Below are positions 54,631-64,000 of a stretch of DNA of 64,000 nt, piece after piece. The position numbers and the translations under genes were made by a program. Positions within the stretch are counted from its first letter, which is position 1. The number at the start of each line of letters is the position of its first letter. Under the pieces are notes generated by a model, which saw nothing but the letters and a program-made list of their open reading frames with translations, was not told the DNA's origin and made no database searches. Origin of the DNA: Ligustrum vulgare (taxonomy: Eukaryota > Streptophyta > Magnoliopsida > Lamiales > Oleaceae); assembly GCA_963555705.1 (NCBI GenBank), contig OY743169.1, forward strand, positions 10,726,014 through 10,790,013. Direction: 5' to 3'.

Positions 54631-57500
54631 AAGCACGAACTGCAGGCTAAAACGATAAAATCGAGAAGGTAAAAAAAAACACCTCAACCCATATTTCAAA
54701 CACTAAGAACCTATAATTAATGAAGTCGATATCAATCAAAACAAGCTGAACAAACTTTACCCAGTAGATCATTGGAGCAGATAGAAGTCTGGAATGGAGT
54801 AGCGGGTTATGGAATGGAGGAGGCCAATTAAGGGCATTTTATGCACTGCTGCAACCGATGCATGGTCTCCGGTGGTACACCATCGACAGTGGCAGTCACT
54901 GAATCTCCACATGGCTCGTTGTGTCTCCCTATGGGAAAACAGAAACCAACAAGAAGTTAGTTAAACATTCAAATCAATACACACATTTAATAGATGAAAC
55001 GTCAATATTCACAGCAGGAATTAGTTTATTTACTTGAAAATGGACATAAAATTAAATTTGCGAAACCCTGAAGTTGCAAATCAATATTCTGAAACATAAA
55101 TAAGTAAAAATAATGAATTAAATCAATCGAGAAACCAAAATGCTCAGGACACACAACATCAAGCAATAAACGTTGCTCAAAAAATGAGGAAAACAACTGA
55201 AATTAAGTGTAAATATAGGTGATGTACTGCAAAGCAGAAGAAGAAGAATTTGACAAATTCATTTTGCATAATTTAGCACGATTTTTTTTTATTTTTTATG
55301 AAGACATGGAAAAAGATTTCGTAGATTTATTGAATTATCTTATATAAATTATAAATTTTGAACCCAATGAAGAAATTCCGAAGTATGAGCAATGTTGAAA
55401 GTGAATTCCCTTGCTTCAGAATGACAAGTATGTGAGTGTAATCCAATCTTCGGCTCTAAAGCATTGGAGTGTATAGTAATTCATTCATGTCAAACATTTA
55501 CGGTAAAGCAGAGCAAAACGTTTACATATTATACATTTTAGATATAGAAAAAATATTTATAATGTTAGTAATTACCTTTAGGAAGCAGGCATCTGTTATT
55601 TAAATTTTGAAACAATTTTGATTTCTCTTGTAATTCGTATCGGAGGTTTGCAAGTGGTTTAACAAATCCAAAGTATGCGCACTGGCGAAATGAAATTGCA
55701 TTGCTTCAGAACGATCAAAAGACTTCATATGGTGTTCATTTGCAAGATCTCACATGTGGAATGACAGGAAGAGGTGCTTTTGAAGGAATGCAACTTCTAT
55801 TTACACATGTACCTCCGTGAACATCTTCTTCAAAGATCGCAGTGTTAAAATCTCGTAACAAATTGTTAATTATCCTCTCGCGATTATCTGCTAATAGATA
55901 TAAAATAATGCTTTAAATTTGACATCGCATTTATACAATTACTATACAGGTATATCACATGGGCATTTGTATTTTGGATAAAAAATATAACATCTATGGC
56001 AAGTAAATAGACAAAGATCTCCATTGATTGAAAGGGAAAAAAACATGAGATCTAGATTGTTACATATCCTTAACAAACATGACTCCACGAGGGAGGGAGG
56101 GATGGAGGGAAATCTCCATTTGGGACTACGTTAGGATCACAATTCAAATATTGATAGTCAAAACAGAATGTCATTTGTTGGTATGATCAAAAGCATAGGT
56201 AGTCAAGTGTAAACTTTAATCATAAATAGTTTAGTCAATGTGTTGGAGTCGGATGATAGTTTCTCATAGCAGCAAATTATACAAACCATTTGATTTCCAA
56301 TACTTAATAGTACAAACATGCAGGGAAGATATATGTAAATCGCTTACACTCAGGCAAGTTTTCATCATCGGTCATCTTTCAGAGCAGTCGAAGTTATTAC
56401 AGATACAAGATTTGGAAAAGATGTGAGGTTTTTCGAAAAAAAATTGAATGGGGCTTGTAGGTGAAATAGTCATTGATTATTACAGTTATGAAAATGCTAT
56501 ATTGTGCGCAATTGTTGAAGATTAAATGAATTGTATAATATTTAATTTTTGAAGTTCAAAACATAGAAAGCAAAAACCTTGAAATATTTGAAATTTACTT
56601 TCAACTATTTGTGACAGTTTGAAATTGCTAATTTTGAAAATAAAGTGCTGAAATAAACTCGGAAAGAATAATGTTATGATGATGATCTAGTTAGAAATAG
56701 ATACTCATTGCAATGTATAGAAAATGAAATTCTTGAACACCAAGATAAGGAAAATTTTGGAAAAGCGTTTGACTCACTGATTCTGATTCAAAATAATAAA
56801 ACCCATCAAAGATAATCAAAATTATAGCCTTTAGTAAATGTTTAAAACATCAATCAGAATATAGAAAAATATTCCAAGACTGAGGGCTTTCGAAAGTGAA
56901 CCTGGAGAGGGAAAATTGCTAAAATTAGGGTGTGTTTGATTATGATGGTGGAAAATGGGTAGAAAGAAAATATTTTCTAAGGAAAAGATTTGCCTTGAAA
57001 ATATTTTCATGGAAAATATTAATTGGAAGTATTTGATTGATTTAATTTTCTAGGTGAAAAATGTGGAAAATTTTCTAAATTTTGTTGTTTGATTAACATT
57101 ATTTTTCATGAAAATTAATAATATAAATTTACCTTAGACCCACATCCTGGAATCAGTGTTGAAGATGGCATTGTAAATTGAATCATCCCATATATATATT
57201 ATGAATAAGAACTAAGCATAATGTGAAATTAAATTTATAATGGAGCCCAAACAAGGGCATATTATTTATTCGAAGTAAATGTGTTTCATGAAGGGAAAAT
57301 AATAAGAATTAGAAACTGAACGCACCGATAAAGTTTTACATCAACATATGGCAGTTAAATTGAAACAAACATTTATATACAATTCATAACACATGTAGTA
57401 TGAACCTGTAGTTTCTTTTTAACAAGCTTAGTGGCTGAAGAATAATAAAATTAAAAAGGAATATAATTTTACTTAAAGGAGGTGGCATCACAGGTGGGAA
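54631..57500. other. Intergenic, no gene seen
   Basis: Nearly 3 kb of AT-rich sequence. A self-similar AAAATATTTTC-rich block lies at about 56940-57130 (GGAAAATATT and AATTTTC words), possibly a MITE beginning near GGTGTGTTTGATTATGATGG. Nothing else is recognised. Confidence 0.5.
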
Positions 57501-57516
57501 CGAGCCTAAGTTCTAA

Positions 57517-57561
<45 letters not shown>

Positions 57562-57582
57562 GTGTGTGTGTGTGTGTGTGTA
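57517..57582. repeat. (GTT)n followed by (GT)n microsatellite
   Basis: About 14 GTT units run into about 10 GT units, just beyond the 3' end of the Helitron helicase frame. Confidence 0.95.
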
Positions 57583-57599
57583 AAATTTGAAGGTTGATT

Positions 57600-60500
57600 A
57601 ATTGAAAATTTTCATGAAAAACAACATTTTTTGTGCAAAATTTATGCGTGGAATTACAATCTAAAGGTTTTATTAAGACCTTAACATATTTTGATATTCT
57701 TGCTCTCGATGATGCAACATATAGTTGTCCATGAGAAAAAACAGGTAGAGGAAGATATAAACCAACAAAATCTAATGTTTGTCCTTGTGCTTTGTTGATA
57801 GTCATTGCAAAACATGGTTTGATTGGAAATTGAGTTCTTTTAAATGGAATCGAAGTCTTGTCCCTCTCTAATGGTATGAATGGAATCCTTGGAAAAAGAA
57901 TCGGTTTACCAACATATTCTCCAGATATAATTTCAGCTGCTATTAGGTTTTTTTTCAAATTTTTTGCACAGCAATCTTGTTCCATTACAAAGTCCTTCAG
58001 ATGGATTGATATTTCGCAACAACATGACTGGACAATTTAGTTTTAGGTTTAGTTCATGTAGCGGAATGCCATTTGGGGATAAACTATTTAAGGAGTCTTC
58101 TTGGAATGTTTATTCATATTTATCAGTCATCTCATCAAAACTATAATATGTATACATTTGGTCGTGTAATTGATGTAACAGTAGATTATTTATTTGATCT
58201 ACGGATTCATTTTTTGGTGTTAAAATAACTCTATTTATGACTTTACTTAAATTATGTATATAGGATTCCATATGCGGAAATACAATCACAATAAGATGTT
58301 TTAGAGATGTCAGTTCGTCATCGAATTGGAGTGTAATATTGTCAGGAAGTGTAATGGAGTCACATAGATGTTGTTTTTCGGTTCCATTGCCAATTCGTAG
58401 TAAATATTTACAAAATTGTGGATCCATAAAAGCTCGCATGTTTTGCACAAGTGACAATTTTATAAAGTAATGCCATAGAGGTGAAGACACTAAACAAGCT
58501 TTCATTATATCTTCACGTTTTCCTCGTTGTACTACCGGTAAAACTTGTCTAAAATCTCCTCCTAAAACAATAACTTTTCCACCAAATGGAAGTGTGGAAT
58601 CCATAATATCTTTTAATAACCTATCCATTGCTTTTATTGTGTAACGATGTATCATCGGAGCTTCATCCCAAATAATTAATTTAAATAATTTCAATATTCT
58701 ACCTATTGCTGATTGTTTTGTAATTGAATAATTTATAGTTCCGACTATGTCTAAAGGAATTTTAAATGTCGAATGAGCAGTACATCCATTTGGTAACAAA
58801 GACGCAACTACTCCTGATGATGCAGTTGCTATTGCAACTTGGTTTTTAGATCTAACATTTCCTAAAAGTGCTTTATACAAAAAAGTTTTACCTGTTCCTC
58901 CAGGAACATGGATGAAGTAAACATTAGAAGAGGAATTTATGACCGAATCCACAATTTTGTCATATGCATATCGTTGTTCCTTGTTTAACTTTTGTTCATA
59001 GAACATTATAGATTCATTGTCTGTATTGAGTATTTCTTGTGCAAACATTCTATCAAATCTTTCGTTGTCGTCTATATCAATAGTATGTGGTACAATTCCT
59101 TAATCATTTAAATTCTTTCCAGATGTCTCTAGTATGGAACCGATTTCATGTAGAGTTTTAAGTTCGGCTAATTCCTGCGATATCCCGTTGTATATATAGT
59201 CCTCAGACATGTTATACTTGAATTTGTCCCATAATAGTTTTGGGTCGTTTGGATTGCATAAAGTTAATAAAGTTGAAAATAATTTTCGAAGAGAATCGGG
59301 CATTTGATAAATTATTCCCTCTGACATGCATTGTTCACAATGATTATCTCCACTTAGTAGCCCATGTAGAAGCTGATTCTCGAAATGTATCAACTTTAAT
59401 ACCATTAACTGTTTTCAAATTCTGATATGACAATGCACCTTTGACATGATTTAAGAGCACTCTTAAGAAATAACGTTCTCCTTCAATTGGATTTGCACTG
59501 ACAATTCTTCCAAGAACAAGTTGCCTTTTTCGTACATTCCAAATTTTATTAGATGTGTTGGGAAATCTTTATATAATATTGTTCGGGCACATGAATTTGA
59601 TACATTCGTTGTAAAATATTCTGTTAACGTTATTTTCTTTGCATTATTTTTGTTGATTACATTTGTCAAAATATCTTCATCATGATATGTTATTAACTGT
59701 TGATTTTCCAGATGTAATTGTAAGGATATAACAGTTGGAGAAATATCAGATGGAGGGAAAGAATAAATTCGCCATGATGCTTCTGGAGGAGAAATCCATC
59801 TACCATTTTGAAAATTCGAAATTTCATCAATGGTATTATGTTCTTCGTTTGTACACATGGAGAAATTGACACGATCATGTCCTTTATAAACGTACTTATA
59901 TAAATATTACGATCCACAAGGTCCATGAATCATATGTTTAACAACAGTAGAATGTAAATATGGGTATGTATGTTCATCAGGTAATTCACAAGTTACAATT
60001 TTGTCTACCTGAGCTGGTGTAAAAATTTTAGAATTATTTTGAAATATTAACAAGAAATGTGCATGAGGTAGACCTCTCTTTTGAAATTCGACTACATAAA
60101 TATAAGCTGCTACTGTCCTAGAACATGCTTATTTAAAAGGTCGTTTTTTTAATTCTTCAAGTTTAGCTTTAAAAACACGAGCAATAAGATCAGGTCGATT
60201 TTGTGAGACATCATAATACTGTAATTCATGTTTAATTTCTGGCTAATTAGGATTGCATGTCATAGTTAAAAAAATATTTGGTTTTCCATAATGTTGTAGA
60301 AGAGCCATTCCATCTCTATATCTTTTTTGGATGTCCCTAGGTCCACATGTGAATGATTGAGGTAGTATAATTTTTTTTCCAACCATATGTCCTTTATTTC
60401 TCCGTTCTGAACACTATCAATTATTCCTTGGTAAAGTTCAGCGCGTATTTGCGTTTGATTTTGACGAAAGTAGTCAAGTCTAGAAGTTTCGATTTTAATG

Positions 60501-62066
60501 TACATGTCAATAAAATATTGTTGTAAAAGTCTACCTTAATGTAGTAAAATAGAATTACCTGGAGAGCGAATCTGAAACTTATAGCAATAATATTCTCTAT
60601 AGGAGACCTGGAATCTTTTCTTACCATATTTCAATGCTGTGAACGAATGGTAGTGTTAATATATATATATTTCTAATAAGAAAAATAACAAGAAATAAAA
60701 ATATATAATTAATATGAAATTGTATATTTAAATTTACTTTCAGACTCTTTATGAATAAGTTCTTCAGGATCTGCCATGTTGATTGGGTGTAACAGTTCGT
60801 TGATGCTATCATTTCATTGATGCAATGTAGATTTCTTTCTCTGAATGCCTTCATGCCATCCAGGTTCACCATATGGGAATAATAACGAGTACTGTAAAGG
60901 ATCATAACATCCATAATAATAGTGAACTTTATGACATTGACCAGAGTGGCCATAAATAGAAATATCTCGTGATCTAATATCTGCAGATGGGTCATCTTCG
61001 ACCCATATTCCAGCAACCTGATAAGTCGAAGGTGCATTGTAAACTCGTTGATCAAGATCAGGATGACATCTAATTTGAAGGAGTTGTGTGCGCAAATTTG
61101 TATCATCATTTAAGGAGCGAAAAAATGTTTAATAAGGATTATGTCTAAGTATTTCAATAATTTGTAAAAGCACTGGTTCAGTAAATTTCTCTGAGGTTTG
61201 AAGACTATTATATAGTTCATGTTCAGTATCATAAAAATATAATTTTAAGTAAGAAGGAGTTTTTTCAGATTGAGGTAAAAGTTGGTTTATATAATGGTAC
61301 ACTTGTCCTTAAACTCTAAATGTATATATCCCTTTATTTGCTTTACATAATTCCTTATCGTATTTTACTCCGAAAGATGTGAAAGCGAAATGATTGTTAT
61401 AGGTTCTAACAACAGTCCTAAAATGTGACGAGTTTGTAGAATTAGATGTGAACAATTGAAATAAATTATCTGGTGGAGAGTGTGAATGTAATTGTATTTT
61501 TTCAGAAGAACAACAAAATCCTTTACTTTCCGTGTGAGATTTTTTAGCACTACAATGACTACAATAAATTGAAGGAGGTATAAGGACTTGTAGGTATAGG
61601 CAATGTTGATGTATTTTTTTTTTTGTGAATGATGAGATTGTGAGATGACAGTTGTTTCAGTATCTGTAGTAAAAGAAGTTGTTTGAAACGTCAATTGAGT
61701 GTCAAATTGGTACGGAATCAGACTGTTATGACGGTTGTCTGCAAAAAAAAAGAGTGAAAAAAAAATGTAGCAATAATAGTATTGCGTACTATAAAATAGA
61801 AAATAGATTATAGTAAATATTTTTAGTAAGAGATAGTTAAAGAAAATTATTAATTAATTTATATTATATATACATAGAATGAATGTAATTATACCTGTGG
61901 ATGAGCTGTTCCGTCGACGTTTATTAACATGTGATAAATTTGATGCTTTCTTTCGAGCTCGATAGTTTCTTACTCTATTTGTACTGGAGCGGTTCACATG
62001 TTTTCCAGTTGTTTTATGTATTGTATCATCAATGGGTTGATTTCGTGATGTAGAAGTACCTTCCAT
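57600..62066 (-). pseudogene. Helitron RepHel (Rep + Pif1-like helicase), decayed
   Basis: Helitrons move by rolling-circle replication using this protein. On the minus strand: N-terminal exon 62066-about 61895 (MEGTSTSRNQ, then RARKKASNLSHVNKRRR); a pre-Rep region (TYNNHFAFTSFGVKYDKEL near 61350; ADIRSRDISIYGHSGQCHKV near 60960); Helitron_like_N (IKIETSRLDYFRQNQTQIRA near 60480). The Rep HUH motif GLPHAHFLL has its HAH at 60058-60066, and the Y motif region is YKYVYKGHDR near 59890. The Pif1-like helicase has Walker A VPGGTGKT near 58900 and Walker B IIWDEAPM near 58650, with the C-terminal motif INKAQGQTL, then QLYVASSRA, near 57780. There are several frame changes and stops (for example TAA before YLYKYV near 59906, which also marks an internal deletion). 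I could not locate the TC and CTRR element ends. Confidence 0.9.
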
Positions 62067-62426
62067 ATATTAGTGTGATGTTGTATTTTTATTTATTGGA
62101 GGAAGACTACAATACAACTGAAGATATATGTTACAAATTAATGGAAATATATAGGAATTAAACAAGAATTGAGAGTATCATACATGATATGGTATAAATG
62201 TATTAGTTGTCAATATTTTTAATAGCGTGATTCAGTAAATTAAAAAACGATGATATTGAATACGAAATATAATTGAAATTATAAAAAATAAATGAAGAGT
62301 TTGAGAAGTACAGACCTGAGGAACTCCAAGCTTCGATGTAGAACAGATATACAGGGGTAGGAGTCTGTACTTTTGAGTGATTTTCGTATGGAAACATTTA
62401 GATGAAGATAGGTGAACGACAACAAG

Positions 62427-62427
<1 letters not shown>

Positions 62428-62480
<53 letters not shown>
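62428..62480. repeat. (TA)n microsatellite, about 26 units
   Basis: Uninterrupted TA run upstream of the Helitron gene start. The frame giving IYIYIY is an artefact. Confidence 0.95.
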
Positions 62481-62485
<5 letters not shown>

Positions 62486-63195
62486 TGAAAATAGAGGATG
62501 GTGAATAAGAAGAGAAAATGAATTTGGACGGATGTATCTGAGCAAGTTGGATATTTTTTGGTCAACTTGGTTGAAGTGTTATCAGGTTTTATATTATAAA
62601 TTATAAATTAAATAGAAAATAATCTTGTGTCACCTATCCATCCATTATATATCTTTGTAAGTCCATTCAATGAATCTATACTTACGAGTCGTTTATTTTT
62701 TCGATTATAGAAGAAGAAGATCACACATGTCCAATTGAATGAATTTAAAGTCATGATCTGGTGGAATTTGTTGGGTATGATCGTTTTATTTGGTATATTG
62801 GTGCTCTCGGCTTTCTTTGTTTCGTTCCTTTGCGAAACAATGGCAACGATTTAAAAAACATTTAAATTCTGTTTAAGTATATTTTGCATTAATATACCTC
62901 AACAAAACTTGTTTTTCATTCCTTATGATAATAAAAACCAGATGAAGTATTACATGATATATAAAAATAAAGTTCTGTAAGTCTGTGCAATGCATCGAAA
63001 TACAGGGATTGTAAATATTATGGTTTTGCGTCAATCTATGCAGGAGCGATTTCGATACATAGGTCTGAAGCTAACTTCAGATAGGTCGAAAAGATTAGTT
63101 TCCAATGAAATTGAGATAAAAGTAAAATCCAATAGAACAAATTATCTTACAAATTAACATTAAGGAAGTTCGTCTACATTGTGATAATTTTTAAC
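62481..63195. other. Intergenic upstream of Helitron gene, no gene seen
   Basis: AT-rich. It is probably Helitron 5' sequence in part. No TC terminus could be fixed. Confidence 0.4.
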
Positions 63196-63545
63196 AAATT
63201 TAGAGATGGCAAAAAAATTCGATTCGCTCCACCGATTCGCCGACTCGATTCGATCAGATCCTAAAAAATGTCAATCAGCGAATCAGTGGGACGGATCGGG
63301 CCGGGTCGGGTCAACGGATCGGTCCCAATTCGTCCCGTTTAATTAAAAATATATAAATTAATTAATTTTTTTTATTTTTTAAAAAACATTTAGTTTAAAT
63401 TATATATAAAAAAATAAAAATAAAAAATATCACGGATCGGGGGCCAATCCGTCCCGACCCGATCCGCCCCGACCCGAAAAATGGCGGATCCGGACCGCCT
63501 AAATTTTTGTCGGGGTGGGCGGATCCATCCGCCCAATATCAGTAA
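63196..63545. mobile_element. GC-rich hAT-like non-autonomous remnant
   Basis: It starts near AGAGATGGCAAAAAAATTCG. It has inverted GC-rich arms (GGACGGATCGGGCCGGGTCG at 63290 against GTCCCGACCCGATCCGCCCC at 63453) around an AT-rich core. This resembles plant hAT MITEs; the right terminus is unclear. Confidence 0.5.
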
Positions 63546-64000
63546 TCAGCTACCGACACAATTCAGATGACCCCATGAAAAAGAATGCCCAAATCAAGAA
63601 ATCCAAAAATTAAAAATAAAACAAAATAAAATAAATCTAGAAGACAAAAAGCATCAAATAGGTTCATGATTTTTTTTTTTAACATGTTATATTGGTTTCA
63701 ATTTTTGTTTTGTTACTGTTGTTATTCTTTAATAAAAATCTTACGAAACATTAGTTAAAAAAAAACGAGTTTCTAAGTTCAAGAAATAAATCAAAGTTAA
63801 ACTTTTTTAGAAATCCGTAAAAAGTTTATATATAAAAGACAAAATAACAAATAAATCAAAGTTCAAATTTTTTTGAAATTCGTAAGGAGTTTCAAAGTTC
63901 AAGAAATTGAAGATACGGTGAATCTACATATATATAGACCATAATTACCTTTTAGTTGGCTAAGTGAAAAATCGTATCTTTTCTCCAAATAAATGACGAT
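63546..64000. other. AT-rich end of window, no gene seen
   Basis: A repeated stretch (AAATCAAAGTT, AAATTCGTAAGGAGTTT and AAATCCGTAAAAAGTTT, near 63790-63830 and 63853-63895) indicates a local duplication of about 60 bp. Nothing else. Confidence 0.5.

Overview
The window is nuclear DNA from a flowering plant, almost certainly a eudicot. It is AT-rich, its genes have GT-AG introns, and its proteins are plant types: a plant RPA70 with CCHC knuckles, a nuclear-encoded organellar ribosomal protein L24, a FAR1-family relic and a Kaonashi-type MULE carrying a ULP-like gene. Transposable elements and their debris occupy more than half of it. I saw no bacterial features, CRISPR array or tRNA/rRNA gene. 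The species cannot be named from the sequence.

Layout, left to right. 1-934: minus-strand Ty1/copia remnant with gag fused to reverse transcriptase. 1890-3696: last large exon of an RPA70-like gene on the plus strand. 4612-9420: intact five-exon minus-strand gene for a mitochondrial-type ribosomal protein L24, whose 2.4-kb second intron holds three foldback elements. About 9500-19143: a decayed ~9.6-kb Mutator-like element. Its MURA-like transposase gene (plus) and ULP1-protease-like gene (minus) converge, and its non-coding parts are saturated with the palindrome TGTAATTAATTACA. 20807-27038: young, complete, non-autonomous LTR retrotransposon (TSD GGCTC) inserted in older GC-rich hAT-like debris. 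27250-28284: probable hAT relic. 29927-32250: FAR1-related pseudogene (plus). 33086-33520: small zinc-knuckle/GRF protein (minus). 35057-35855: two tandem copies of a tRNA-derived SINE, one with a 17-bp target duplication. 37488-38430: 943-bp non-autonomous hAT with a perfect 8-bp TSD.

38680-50648: one minus-strand host gene of unknown function, wrecked by three elements. A 6.5-kb copia element (38968-45471, TSD GCATC) and a 2.3-kb solo LTR (45495-47816, TSD GTTGT) sit 13 bp apart in the same exon. A 1.6-kb foldback MULE (48138-49757, 9-bp TSD) sits in an intron. A degenerate duplicate of the gene's 3' end at about 36260-36470 still shows the exon without either insertion.

52464-54630: Stowaway-like MITE, an unrecognised open exon, and an antisense HSP70/BiP pseudogene fragment. 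57600-62066: decayed Helitron RepHel gene (minus). The last 2 kb is AT-rich with another GC-rich hAT-like remnant.

Only the L24 gene looks fully intact. The RPA70 exon and the GRF protein look open and plausible. Nearly everything else is mobile-element sequence or genes broken by it.
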